The translations under genes and the position numbers were made by a program. Of a stretch of DNA of 64,000 nucleotides, positions 25,539 to 34,268 are shown one piece after another (position 1 is the first letter of the stretch; every line of letters starts with the position of its first letter). The notes under the pieces were generated by a model that saw nothing but the letters and a program-made list of their open reading frames with translations, made no database searches and had not been told where the DNA came from. The DNA is from Achromobacter kerstersii. Lineage in GTDB: Bacteria > Pseudomonadota > Gammaproteobacteria > Burkholderiales > Burkholderiaceae_B. Where the stretch lies: contig NZ_CADIJQ010000002.1 in NCBI RefSeq assembly GCF_902859595.1, positions 1 through 64,000 on the forward strand, given 5' to 3'.

Positions 25539-27338
25539 ATGTTTACGACTCGCCCGGAAATCCTTGGCACCTTTGGTGTCGTGACCTCCACCCATTGGCT
25601 GGCCAGCGCGGCCGGCATGTCGCTGCTGGAACGCGGCGGCAATGCGTTTGACGCGTGCGCGGCGTCGGCCTTCGTGCTGCAAGTGGTGGAACCGCACCTG
25701 GTCGGCCCGGCTGGCGAAGTGCCGGCCGTGTTCTATTCGGCGCGTACCGGCAAGGTGGAAGTGCTGTGCGGCCAGGGCACGACCCCGGCCGCCGCCACGC
25801 TGGAGCGTTACCGCGCCGAAGGGCTGAAGCTGATCCCTGGCAACGGGTTGTTGGCCACGGTGATTCCGGGTGCGTTTGATGCATGGATGCTGCTGCTGCG
25901 CGACCACGGCACCATGCGCGTGCGCGATGTGCTGGAACCGGCCATCTATTACGCCGAGCATGGCCACGCGCTGATGCCGCGCATCTCCAACACCATCGCC
26001 GGGTTGAAGGACTTTTTCGAAACGCATTGGCCGACAACGGCGCAGGTCTACGTGCCGGGCGGCAAGGTGCCAGAAGCGCGCAAGCTGTTCCGCAACCCGG
26101 CGCTGGCCCGCACCTGGACCCGCGTGTTGAAGGAAGCCGAGAGCGTGGGCGCTGACCGCGAACGCCAGATTGAAGCGGCGCGCGGCGCGTTCTACCGGGG
26201 CTTCATCGCCGACGAGATCGACAAGTTCGCGCGCAACACCGACGTCATGGACGAAAGCGGCACCACCCATCGTGGCGTCATCACGGCGGACGATCTGGCG
26301 GGCTGGTCGGCCAGCTACGACACGCCGCTGACCTACGACTATCACGGCTACACCGTGGCCAAGGCGGGCGCCTGGAGCCAGGGGCCGGTCTTTTTGCAAA
26401 CGCTGGCGTTGCTCAAGGGCATGGACCTGGCGGGCGTCGGTCCGAACAGCGTGGAGTTCATCCACCGTGTCACCGAGGCCATGAAGCTGGCGTTTGCCGA
26501 CCGCGAGGCGTATTACGGCGATCCGGCGTTTATCGACGTGCCGCTGGCGCATCTGCTGTCTGACGCGTACAACGCGGAACGCCGCGCCCTGATCGGCGAA
26601 ACCGCGTCTCATGATTTGTTGCCGGGCCAGGTGCCGGGCTTTGAGGCGCAAGTGGCGCGTGTGATGGACACGCTGGAGCGCTTGTCCAAGGTGTCGGCGC
26701 CGGGCAGCGCGACGAACGAGCCCACGCTGGCGGACATGCGCGCGTCCGCCAAGCGCGGCGACACCACGCACGTGGACGTTATCGACCGCTGGGGCAACAT
26801 GATTTCAGCGACGCCGTCGGGCGGCTGGTTCCAGTCGTCGCCGGTGATTCCGGAATTGGGCTTTGGCTTGAATACCCGCGCCCAGATGTTCTGGCTGGAA
26901 GAGGGGCTGCCCGGCACGCTGGCCCCTGGCAAGCGTCCGCGCACCACGCTGACTCCGTCGCTGGCGCTGCGCGATGGCAAACCCTACCTGGCGTTCGGCA
27001 CGCCGGGCGGCGACCAGCAAGAGCAATGGCAATTGCTGTTCTTCCTGCGCCATGTGCACCATGGCTTGAACTTGCAGGAAGCCATCGACCTGCCGATGTC
27101 GCACACCATGCATTTCCCCACGTCGTTCTATCCGCGTGACCGCAAGCCGGGTCATCTGGCGGTAGAGGCCAGCTTTGGCGCCGATGTGATCGAGGGCTTG
27201 CGCCAGCGCGGCCATCAGATCGAAGAGGTGCCGGAATGGTCGGTGGGCCGTCTGACGGCCGCCTCGCGGGATGAAGACGGGCTGTTGCATGCCGCAGCCA
27301 CGCCGCGTCTGATGCAGGCGTACGCGATCGGCCGCTAA
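25539..27338 (+). CDS. Gamma-glutamyltransferase-family Ntn-hydrolase
   Basis: A 599-residue protein of the GGT (T03) family. Such enzymes cut themselves before a threonine and then hydrolyse or transfer gamma-glutamyl groups. The cleavage region is seen as GDTTHVDVID, with Thr409 the expected nucleophile. The early segment ERGGNAFDACAASAFVLQVVEPH and the late TPGGD also fit. No signal peptide is present, unlike periplasmic E. coli GGT, so a cytoplasmic relative with an altered substrate is likely. It follows a peptide-binding protein gene. Confidence 0.88.
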   Translation: MFTTRPEILGTFGVVTSTHWLASAAGMSLLERGGNAFDACAASAFVLQVVEPHLVGPAGEVPAVFYSARTGKVEVLCGQGTTPAAATLERYRAEGLKLIPGNGLLATVIPGAFDAWMLLLRDHGTMRVRDVLEPAIYYAEHGHALMPRISNTIAGLKDFFETHWPTTAQVYVPGGKVPEARKLFRNPALARTWTRVLKEAESVGADRERQIEAARGAFYRGFIADEIDKFARNTDVMDESGTTHRGVITADDLAGWSASYDTPLTYDYHGYTVAKAGAWSQGPVFLQTLALLKGMDLAGVGPNSVEFIHRVTEAMKLAFADREAYYGDPAFIDVPLAHLLSDAYNAERRALIGETASHDLLPGQVPGFEAQVARVMDTLERLSKVSAPGSATNEPTLADMRASAKRGDTTHVDVIDRWGNMISATPSGGWFQSSPVIPELGFGLNTRAQMFWLEEGLPGTLAPGKRPRTTLTPSLALRDGKPYLAFGTPGGDQQEQWQLLFFLRHVHHGLNLQEAIDLPMSHTMHFPTSFYPRDRKPGHLAVEASFGADVIEGLRQRGHQIEEVPEWSVGRLTAASRDEDGLLHAAATPRLMQAYAIGR

Positions 27339-27449
27339 GGCTTGGCGGGACTCGCCGGTGTGCGCGGCCGTGGGGCTGCGGGCATCGGCGGCGCCCGGGC
27401 GGACGATGCCGCCTTGCGGCGTTTTGCCGGCATGGGCTATCTTTCTTCC

Positions 27450-28424
27450 ATGACGTCATCCCAGCAGCGCCCGGCAAACGGAGCGCAATCCCTCACGGGA
27501 CAAGAGCCACTTTTCATCGTCCTCAACACCGGATCGGGGCGCGGCGACGCGCAGGTCCTGCAGGACACCATCCGCCGTATCCTCGACGAGGCCGGCCGGC
27601 GCTACACGCTGATGCCGGTGGACGACCCGTCCAAACTCACCGAAACCGCGCAGGCCGCGGTCAAGCGCGCGCAGGACGAGCAGGGCGTGGTGATTGCCGC
27701 AGGCGGTGACGGCACGCTCAATGCAGTGGCGGGTACCGTGCTGGGCAAGGGCGTGCCGTTCGGCATCCTGCCCCAAGGCACATTCAATTATTTCGGTCGC
27801 AGCTACGGCATCTCGCAAGATACCGAGGTGGCGTTGCGGGGTTTCCTGCAAGGCCATTTGCGGCCGGTGCAGGTGGGCCAGCTCAACGGGCGGCTGTTCC
27901 TGGTCAACGCCAGCCTGGGCCTGTATCCCACGCTGCTTGAAGACCGCGAGGCCTACAAGCAGCGCTTCGGCCGCAGCCGTTTGGTGGCGCTGTGGTCGGG
28001 TGTGGTGACCTTGCTGCGCGCGCCGCGCCAGCTGCGGCTGCAACTGGAAACCGAGGGGCGCTCGCGCGAGCTGCGCACACCCACACTGGTGGTGGGCAAC
28101 AACAAGCTTCAGCTTGAGCATGTGGGCATCGAATCCGATGAGCTGGACCGCAACCGCCTGGTCGCCATGACCGTCAAACCGGTGGGCACGCTGGCGCTGT
28201 ATGGCTTGCTGGTGCGCGGCCTGTTCAGCCGGCTGGGCGAAGCCGAACACGTCATCAGCTTCGGGTTTGATCGCCTGACGGTGGGTATACGCGGGCGAAA
28301 GCGCGTCAAGGTCGCGATGGACGGCGAAATTTCGTGGATGAACACCCCGCTGGAATTCAAGGTGTCTCCCGAGCCGTTGCCGCTGGTGGTGCCGGCGGAC
28401 TCGCAATACCTGGACCGCTCATGA
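27450..28424 (+). CDS. Diacylglycerol/lipid kinase-family protein
   Basis: A 324-residue protein of the DAGK-catalytic/YegS-like family, which phosphorylates diacylglycerol or related lipids with ATP. The nucleotide-binding motif GGDGTLN is at residues 85-91, followed by GILPQGTFNYFGR. ATG at 27450 is chosen; ATG at 27432 is equally possible, as neither has a good ribosome site. The stop overlaps the metallophosphoesterase start as ATGA. Confidence 0.85.
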   Translation: MTSSQQRPANGAQSLTGQEPLFIVLNTGSGRGDAQVLQDTIRRILDEAGRRYTLMPVDDPSKLTETAQAAVKRAQDEQGVVIAAGGDGTLNAVAGTVLGKGVPFGILPQGTFNYFGRSYGISQDTEVALRGFLQGHLRPVQVGQLNGRLFLVNASLGLYPTLLEDREAYKQRFGRSRLVALWSGVVTLLRAPRQLRLQLETEGRSRELRTPTLVVGNNKLQLEHVGIESDELDRNRLVAMTVKPVGTLALYGLLVRGLFSRLGEAEHVISFGFDRLTVGIRGRKRVKVAMDGEISWMNTPLEFKVSPEPLPLVVPADSQYLDRS

Positions 28425-29215
28425 CGCGCATCCTGCAATTTTCCGACACGCATTTCGGCACGGAACGCAAACCTGTCGTCGAAGCCGCGCTGGACTTGGC
28501 GCGCTCATTGAACCCTGATCTGGTCGTGCTTAGCGGCGACATCACGCAGCGCGCGCGGCGCGCGCAATTTGCCGCGGCCCGCAAGTTCATCGAACGCCTG
28601 TCGCTGCCGGTGCTGGCCGTGCCCGGCAACCACGACATCCCGCTGTTCAATGTGTTTGCGCGCGCGCTCAACCCCTATGGCAATTACAAGCGGGCGTTGG
28701 GTGCGGTGCTGGAGCCGGTGTTTGAAACCCCGGGCCTGCTGGCGATCGGCGTGAACACCACGCGGCCCCGCCGCCGCAAGGACGGCGAGATTTCCGATAC
28801 GCAGATCGCTCGCGTCGCGCAGCGTTTGCGTCAGGCACGGCCGGGCCAGTTGCGCATCGTGGTCGCGCATCACCCCGTACGCGCCAAAGTCGAATCCGAC
28901 CTGTCCAACCTGCTGATCGGCCGCGAGCGCGCGCTGGCGGCTTGGGCGCAGGCAGGTGTCGACTTGATTCTGGGTGGCCATATTCATCTGCCGTATGTGC
29001 TGCCGCTGAGCGCGGCGGGCCAGCCCGCGGGCTGGATCGTGCAGGCGGGCACGACCTGCTCGCGCCGTGTGCGGGGCAGCGTGCCCAATTCGGTCAACGT
29101 GATCCGCTGCGAAGAAGAGGGCGGCCAGCAGGTATGCCAGGTCGAGCGGTGGGATTACGCCGAGGGCACGCACGCGTTTGCGCCGGTCGACAAGACGCTG
29201 GTGGCGGGTTCATGA
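28421..29215 (+). CDS. Calcineurin-like metallophosphoesterase
   Basis: A 264-residue enzyme with the full two-metal signature: SDTHFG (Asp9, His11), SGDIT (Asp40), PGNHD (Asn70, His71), VVAHHP and GGHIHLP. The class includes cyclic-nucleotide phosphodiesterases (Icc) and the lipid-A precursor hydrolase LpxH. Its place between a lipid kinase and a lipid phosphatase, with ATGA overlaps on both sides, suggests a phosphorylated lipid head group as substrate, which is inference. Confidence 0.88.
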   Translation: MTRILQFSDTHFGTERKPVVEAALDLARSLNPDLVVLSGDITQRARRAQFAAARKFIERLSLPVLAVPGNHDIPLFNVFARALNPYGNYKRALGAVLEPVFETPGLLAIGVNTTRPRRRKDGEISDTQIARVAQRLRQARPGQLRIVVAHHPVRAKVESDLSNLLIGRERALAAWAQAGVDLILGGHIHLPYVLPLSAAGQPAGWIVQAGTTCSRRVRGSVPNSVNVIRCEEEGGQQVCQVERWDYAEGTHAFAPVDKTLVAGS

Positions 29216-29979
29216 ACGATGTGTATGCGGCGTGGGCGTCGGCCCATGCCTTGGAATTGTTCATCGGACTGCCCCTGGTCACGGGCGCGGCGGCCGTGTT
29301 TGTCATGCGCGCGTATGTCGGCAGCTCGCGGCGAGGGCGCGCGTTGATCAGCATCGCCGGGGTGGGTGTGTTGTTGCTGGTGTTTCTGGCATTGGCTGCC
29401 GCTGTGCGCAGCCAGGGCGGCATCGTGGCGTTTGACGGCGCGCTGGCCGACGCGCTGAGCATGTCGATGAGTTCATCGTTGCTGTGGGCGCTGTCCTGGT
29501 TCACCTATCTGGGAGACCGCAATTTTCTGACGGTGCTGAGCGTAGGGATGACGCTGTACCTGCTGTGGACGGGATGGTGGCGGCTGGCGGCGTTCTGCGC
29601 CATCGCCACGGGTGTTGGGGGCGCGCTGAACTGGGTGCTCAAGCACACCTTCGAGCGCGTTCGGCCAGAGCATGATCACGGTTATGCCGCCGTGGCGGGC
29701 TGGAGCTTTCCCAGCGGTCACGCCTCGGCTGCGATGGCCGTGTACGGCACGGCCTGCTATCTGGTGTGGCGGCTGGCGCCGGCGCCGTGGCGCACGCCAT
29801 GTGTGGCGGTCTTCGCCGCGTTGATCATGGCGGTGGGCCTGAGCCGCATCCTGCTGCAAGTGCATTTCGCCAGCGATGTGGTGGCGGGCTTCGCTGTCAG
29901 CCTTGCCTGGCTGGCGATCTGCGTGGCGGTGGCCGAGCGCTGGTGGCCGTCAGGCCGGGCAGAGCAAGAGCCGCAATAG
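29212..29979 (+). CDS. PAP2-family membrane phosphatase
   Basis: A 255-residue membrane phosphatase with the three PAP2 motifs in order: KHTFERVRP, SFPSGHAS and SRILLQVHFASD. Several hydrophobic helices surround them. Such enzymes remove phosphate from phosphatidic acid, undecaprenyl diphosphate or similar lipids. It is last in the lipid kinase-phosphoesterase-phosphatase operon (ATGA overlap), and its 3' end overlaps the convergent truncated gene by 30 bp. Confidence 0.9.
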   Translation: MNDVYAAWASAHALELFIGLPLVTGAAAVFVMRAYVGSSRRGRALISIAGVGVLLLVFLALAAAVRSQGGIVAFDGALADALSMSMSSSLLWALSWFTYLGDRNFLTVLSVGMTLYLLWTGWWRLAAFCAIATGVGGALNWVLKHTFERVRPEHDHGYAAVAGWSFPSGHASAAMAVYGTACYLVWRLAPAPWRTPCVAVFAALIMAVGLSRILLQVHFASDVVAGFAVSLAWLAICVAVAERWWPSGRAEQEPQ

Positions 29980-30387
29980 CCGCCGTTGGCCGCCGCTGGC
30001 GTCTTCATCGGTCAAGCCAGGGATGCTGGTGTAGCGCCCGCCCGCGCCGGTAATCGCCTGGTCCAGCCGGTGCGCCCGCTCGGGCGGCGGCGGGGCCAGG
30101 TCCACGATCAGCTTGCCGGACACGGGCGCCGTTACCTCGCCGTCGCTGAAGCGCTCAAGTGTGCGGTCGATCTCGCGTTCACGCGGCAAGGCCAGCACGA
30201 TGGTGTCCGATTCCGCCAGGGCTTCACGCGCTGATGTGGCCAAGGTGGCCGAGCCGCGAAAATCTTCGCAGCGTTCGGGGTCGATGTCGTACAGGGTCAA
30301 CGCGATGTCCGGCTCGGCCTCAAGCAGACGGCGGGCGGCCAGCGTGCCGGTCTCACCCATTCCCACGATGCTGATGCGCGGGCTCAT
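29950..30387 (-). pseudogene. Truncated NAD(P)-binding protein (6-phosphogluconate/3-hydroxyisobutyrate dehydrogenase-like)
   Basis: Only 145 residues remain of a family usually near 290. The N-terminal Rossmann domain is intact (ISIVGMGETGTLAARRL, then SGKLIVDLAPPPP), but the segment where the substrate loop and the all-helical C-terminal domain should follow becomes an Arg/Leu tail ending in LCPA. The start is supported by an ATGA overlap with the thioesterase gene. The 3' end runs 30 bp into the convergent PAP2 gene, so the missing half was probably lost when these regions were joined. A stable single-domain protein cannot be excluded. Confidence 0.7.
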
Positions 30388-30827
30388 AGCTTTGGCACGG
30401 ACCACGTGCTCACGATATGGGCCAGCGGCTCGTCGGAGCCTTCGCCAGTCAGGATGACTTCACCGGCGGACAAGCGGCCTACCTTCAGCAGCCGGGCGTC
30501 GGCGTAGATGGCGCCGGCCGGGCTCTTGCGCAGAAAGTTGATGGTCAGGCTGGCCGTGACGGCATGGGCCTGGCCCGTAGCGCCCACCACGGCGGCGTAC
30601 ATCGTCAGGTCCGCCAGGCCCATCAGCATGGGCCCCGCGACGATGCCTCCCAGGCGCTGATGCGCATCTCGGGCGGGCAACACGGCGCGTGCCGTGCCGC
30701 GGCCGATGCGCACGACGTCGATGCCCAGCAGCAGCGAGAAGGGGTGTTGGTCAGCCAGCAGGATGTGGAAGTCGGCCAGGCTGATCAGCGGTGCATCAGC
30801 GTCGGTGGCTAAAGCGGTGGCAGTCAT
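30384..30827 (-). CDS. PaaI-family hotdog thioesterase
   Basis: A 147-residue single hotdog-domain protein. The helix segment QRLGGIVAGPMLMGLADLTMYAAV holds the region where PaaI-type enzymes keep their catalytic acid, and TASLTINFLRKSPAG follows as expected. It would hydrolyse an acyl-CoA. It is the middle gene of a TetR-thioesterase-Rossmann operon with ATGA overlaps at both ends. Confidence 0.85.
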   Translation of the reverse strand: MTATALATDADAPLISLADFHILLADQHPFSLLLGIDVVRIGRGTARAVLPARDAHQRLGGIVAGPMLMGLADLTMYAAVVGATGQAHAVTASLTINFLRKSPAGAIYADARLLKVGRLSAGEVILTGEGSDEPLAHIVSTWSVPKL

Positions 30828-31441
30828 CGTTGCTCCAGGGCAAGGCAGTAGTGGTCGAGCAAGGTGTCGGCCTGCTGGCCGAGCGACTTCAGCCGATGGG
30901 TATGCAACAGCAGCAGCAAGCCCATCAGGTAGGTGAACAGGTTCATCTGCTCGACGGCTGCGGTGGCGGCGTCCCAGCCCTTGGTGCGCGACAGCGCCAC
31001 GCCCATCAGGTCAACGCATTGCTGCAGGCGGGCATTGAGCTTTTCGTCCATGTCCCGGCCCAGGCCTCGCGGGCCCAAGCCCTGAAACAGATACATACCC
31101 AGCGAGAAGTCGGTCCGGCGCTGGGCGTAGTAACCAAAGAAGGCGTGGATGGCGCGGCGCGCGGCGGTGGGCGCATCGCCCGCAGTGGCCGCTTCGCCCA
31201 AATGGGCGTGCAGCCGTTGCAGTGATTCGTCCAGCAGCGCGCCGTAAATCGTTTCCTTGCCCGCAAACCAAGGGTAGATTGCGCCTGTGGTGCAGCCGGC
31301 TTCCTTGGCGATGGCCCGGATCGTGGTCTTTTCCAGCCCATCGCGTTCGAAAACCCGAACCGCGGCGTCCAACACCATCTGGCGGCGCAAGGCATTCAGT
31401 CTTTCGTTGCGCGCGTTGCGGTCGGCGGGGGAGGAGGGCAT
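30824..31441 (-). CDS. TetR-family transcriptional regulator
   Basis: A 205-residue TetR protein with the DNA-binding domain at about residues 18-65 (VLDAAVRVFERDGLEKTTIRA then TTGAIYPWFAGKETIY). It is the first gene of the minus-strand operon with the thioesterase, so it probably represses itself and that gene. The palindrome at 31494-31508 upstream is the likely site. A fatty acyl-CoA or related ligand is plausible from the neighbour. Confidence 0.88.
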   Translation of the reverse strand: MPSSPADRNARNERLNALRRQMVLDAAVRVFERDGLEKTTIRAIAKEAGCTTGAIYPWFAGKETIYGALLDESLQRLHAHLGEAATAGDAPTAARRAIHAFFGYYAQRRTDFSLGMYLFQGLGPRGLGRDMDEKLNARLQQCVDLMGVALSRTKGWDAATAAVEQMNLFTYLMGLLLLLHTHRLKSLGQQADTLLDHYCLALEQR

Positions 31442-31493
31442 GGATGGGACGAAGTCGTCTGAATTGAGTCAGATCATATCGACGATTTTTCTA

Positions 31494-31508
31494 AATAACA
31501 ATGTTATT
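31494..31508. promoter_or_regulatory. Probable operator of the TetR gene
   Basis: AATAACA (31494-31500) and TGTTATT (31502-31508) form a perfect inverted repeat around one base, about 55 bp upstream of the TetR start in an AT-rich patch. This is the usual size and position for TetR autoregulation. Confidence 0.55.
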
Positions 31509-31900
31509 GGCTGCCCGCGAAGCCGGGTCGTTTGCAGTCCGCCAACAACGTAAGTCCCATAGGTTTCAGGGTGAAAGACGGGGCGAAGCCGGCACGAAAG
31601 GCACCTGAAAGATCGCGTCCAAACCCCCGTCGATAATTGGGGGCAGGGCTGAAAGTCGCATGGATACGTGCTTGCCTGTTTTGCTTAGGGTTAGCCCTAG
31701 CAGCTTTGGCGCCGCATCCCTGCGATGTTGCAAGATCCCAACAGGGGTGCCTTAAACCAGCACTTTTCTGATGCCGACCATAGCCAGTCCCCGCGATTTT
31801 TGATGCAATAGCGTCAACTTCCCTTCGCGGAGTTAGGGGGGCGGCAGGCTGGTTTGCTGGATTGCTGCTCTTGTCACTCAAATCAACGGAGATTTCTTAA
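31509..31900. other. Long non-coding leader before the porin gene
   Basis: Nearly 400 bp separate the TetR promoter region from the porin ATG. I see no convincing gene; a 125-residue frame on the minus strand has no family resemblance. It holds two small hairpins, CCCCC/GGGGG (31624-31643) and TAGGG/CCCTA (31686-31699). The porin ribosome site ACGGAG lies near 31885. A long 5' untranslated region would suit control by small RNAs, as is common for porins. Confidence 0.5.
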
Positions 31901-33016
31901 ATGAAAAAGACTCTGCTCGCTGCCGCCCTGCTCGCCGGTTTTGCCGGTGTCGCCCAGGCAGAAACGTCTGTCACCCTGTACGGCATCATCGACACGGGCC
32001 TCGGCTACAACAAGATCAGCGGTGCTGCGAACGATGCCGTGAACGGCAGCCGTTTCGGCATGATCAACGGCGTCCAGAACGGTTCGCGCTGGGGTCTGCG
32101 TGGCTCGGAAGACCTGGGTGACGGCCTGCGCGCTGTTTTCCAACTGGAATCGGGTTTCAACTCCGGTAACGGCAACTCCGCTCAAGGCGGCCGCCTGTTC
32201 GGTCGTCAAGCCACCGTCGGTCTGGCCAGCGACAGCTGGGGCCAACTGGACTTCGGTCGCCAAACCAACATCGCGTCGAAGTACTTCGGCTCGATCGATC
32301 CGTTCGGCGCTGGCTTCGGTCAAGCTAACATCGGCGTGGCTCTGAGCGCCGCCAACACGAACCGCTACGACAACATGGTCATGTATCAGACCCCGTCGTT
32401 CAGCGGCTTCCAGTTCGGCGTCGGCTACTCGTTCAACGTGAACGACACCAACGCTGCTCAAACCGGCTTCAAGACCGCCGACAACACCCGCGCCATCACG
32501 ACCGGTCTGCGCTACGTCAACGGCCCCCTGAACGTCGCCCTGACGTACGACCAACTGAACGCCTCGAACAAGCTGTCGTCGGCTTCGGTTGACGCCACCC
32601 CGCGTCAGTACGCCATCGGCGGTTCGTACGACTTCGAAGTCGTGAAGCTGGCTTTGGCCTACGCTCGCACGACCGACGGCTGGTTCGCTGGCCAAGGCGT
32701 CGACACCAACCTGGGCAGCATCAACTTCGGCGCCAACGCCTTTGCTGATGGCTTCAAGGCCAACTCGTACATGGTCGGCCTGTCCGCCCCGATCGGCGGC
32801 GCAAGCAGCCTGTTCGGTTCGTGGCAAATGGTTGACCCCAGCAACAACAAGTTGACCGGCGGCGATGAGTCGACCCAAGTCTACTCGCTGGGCTACACCT
32901 ACGACCTGTCCAAGCGCACCAACCTGTACGCCTACGGTTCGTACGCCAAGAACTACGCCTTCGTGGACGACCTGAAGTCGACCGCCGTCGGCGTCGGTAT
33001 CCGCCACCGCTTCTAA
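31901..33016 (+). CDS. General outer-membrane porin (Bordetella/Burkholderiales type)
   Basis: A 371-residue trimeric porin of the Gram-negative porin family. Residues 1-20 are a signal peptide ending AQA. The mature protein starts with SVTLYGIIDTGLGY and SRWGLRGSEDLGDGL, and ends in RHRF with the terminal Phe needed for barrel assembly. The codon use is very uniform, as expected for a highly expressed gene. It allows diffusion of small hydrophilic solutes across the outer membrane. Confidence 0.95.
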   Translation: MKKTLLAAALLAGFAGVAQAETSVTLYGIIDTGLGYNKISGAANDAVNGSRFGMINGVQNGSRWGLRGSEDLGDGLRAVFQLESGFNSGNGNSAQGGRLFGRQATVGLASDSWGQLDFGRQTNIASKYFGSIDPFGAGFGQANIGVALSAANTNRYDNMVMYQTPSFSGFQFGVGYSFNVNDTNAAQTGFKTADNTRAITTGLRYVNGPLNVALTYDQLNASNKLSSASVDATPRQYAIGGSYDFEVVKLALAYARTTDGWFAGQGVDTNLGSINFGANAFADGFKANSYMVGLSAPIGGASSLFGSWQMVDPSNNKLTGGDESTQVYSLGYTYDLSKRTNLYAYGSYAKNYAFVDDLKSTAVGVGIRHRF

Positions 33017-33089
33017 TCCAACGCAGGGCGCAAGCCCTGTCTGGATTCAAAGCGCAAGCGAACGAACGGGCTGCGGCTCGTTCGTATAA

Positions 33090-33115
33090 AGCCACCCTTC
33101 GGGGTGGCTTTTTTT
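33090..33115 (+). terminator. Rho-independent terminator after the porin gene
   Basis: AGCCACCC (33090-33097), loop TTCG and GGGTGGCT (33102-33109) followed by a T-run to 33115. The UUCG tetraloop makes this a strong hairpin. Confidence 0.95.
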
Positions 33116-33277
33116 CGTGCTTTTCTGTGTTTTTTATCGTCGCGCTGCGGCTTGTTGGCCAAGTCCTGTATGCTTCGGGTTCTGTCTCCGAAAACTGCGA
33201 TTGTTCCATTTGAGGAATGCAGTCTTTCACCCGCTATTCAAGCTACAGAGTTCAGCCGGAAGTAACCGCGCGAATGC

Positions 33278-33283
33278 TACAAT
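33278..33283 (+). promoter_or_regulatory. Probable -10 box of the nuo operon
   Basis: TACAAT lies 32 bp upstream of the nuoA ATG. No good -35 box is visible at the usual distance, so the assignment is tentative. No tRNA gene lies in the 33116-33314 gap. Confidence 0.4.
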
Positions 33284-33314
33284 CCTAAGGTTTGCGCATT
33301 TGACGGACGCCTGA

Positions 33315-33674
33315 ATGAACCTGCAACAGTATTTTCCCGTCCTGCTGTTTATCGTAGTGGCCACCCTTATCGGGTTCGCGCTTCTAACGGCCGGCTCCCT
33401 CCTTGGCCCGCGGCGTCCCTACGCTGAGAAGCTGTCGCCCTATGAGTGCGGCTTCGAAGCGTTTGAAGACGCTCGCATGAAGTTTGACGTGCGCTACTAC
33501 CTGGTGGCGATTCTGTTCATTCTTTTCGACCTGGAAATCGCGTTCCTGTTCCCGTGGGCCATCGCCCAAGGCACAGTCGGGCTCGTCGGTTTCTGGACGG
33601 TCATGGTTTTCCTAGCCGTGTTGACCGTCGGCTTCATCTACGAATGGAAAAAGGGCGCGCTGGACTGGGAATAA
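33315..33674 (+). CDS. nuoA: NADH-quinone oxidoreductase subunit A
   Basis: A 119-residue, three-helix membrane subunit of complex I and the first gene of a complete nuo operon. It carries the conserved loop [22 protein letters not shown] between helices one and two, which lies near the quinone site, and [12 protein letters not shown] in the second helix. nuoB follows after 42 bp. Confidence 0.97.
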   Translation: MNLQQYFPVLLFIVVATLIGFALLTAGSLLGPRRPYAEKLSPYECGFEAFEDARMKFDVRYYLVAILFILFDLEIAFLFPWAIAQGTVGLVGFWTVMVFLAVLTVGFIYEWKKGALDWE

Positions 33675-33716
33675 GCCCCACCGGGTTTTTTTCACAGCTC
33701 GCTATCAGAGACGAAT

Positions 33717-34193
33717 ATGGCTATAGACGGCATTCTCAAGCAAGGGTTCATCACAACCAGCGCCGACAAGTTCCTTAATTGGGCGAAGACCGGCTCCATG
33801 TGGCCCATGACCTTCGGTCTGGCCTGTTGCGCGGTTGAGATGATGCACGCGGGCGCGGCCCGTTATGACCTGGACCAGTTCGGCATCATCTTCCGACCCA
33901 GTCCGCGTCAGTCCGATCTGATGATCGTCGCTGGCACGCTGTGCAACAAGATGGCGCCGGCGCTGCGCAAGGTCTATGACCAGATGCCCGAGCCGCGTTG
34001 GGTCGTTTCCATGGGCTCCTGTGCCAATGGCGGCGGCTACTACCACTACTCGTATTCGGTGGTTCGTGGCTGCGACCGCATCGTACCGGTAGACGTCTAC
34101 GTGCCGGGCTGCCCGCCCACGGCCGAGGCGCTGGTCTACGGCTTGCTGCAAATGCAGAACAAGATCCGTCTGACCAACACGATTGCGCGCTGA
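33717..34193 (+). CDS. nuoB: NADH-quinone oxidoreductase subunit B
   Basis: A 158-residue peripheral-arm subunit that binds the last iron-sulfur cluster N2 before quinone. All four ligands are present: Cys37-Cys38 ([10 protein letters not shown]), Cys102 (MGSCANGGG) and Cys132 (VPGCPPTAE). nuoC follows after 75 bp. Confidence 0.98.
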   Translation: MAIDGILKQGFITTSADKFLNWAKTGSMWPMTFGLACCAVEMMHAGAARYDLDQFGIIFRPSPRQSDLMIVAGTLCNKMAPALRKVYDQMPEPRWVVSMGSCANGGGYYHYSYSVVRGCDRIVPVDVYVPGCPPTAEALVYGLLQMQNKIRLTNTIAR

Positions 34194-34268
34194 GCGTTCG
34201 CCCGTCTGCGGCAGTCCTTGCCGCCGGCGCTCTCGAAACCAGCGTATCGGTTCACCTAAGCGTACAAG

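Noticed and set aside
31504..31881. A 125-codon minus-strand frame in the porin leader
   Set aside because: It shows no family resemblance, has low-quality composition and no ribosome site, and probably arises by chance in non-coding DNA.
33116..33314. A tRNA-Leu gene before nuoA, as seen in some relatives
   Set aside because: No cloverleaf or T-loop motif is found in the gap.
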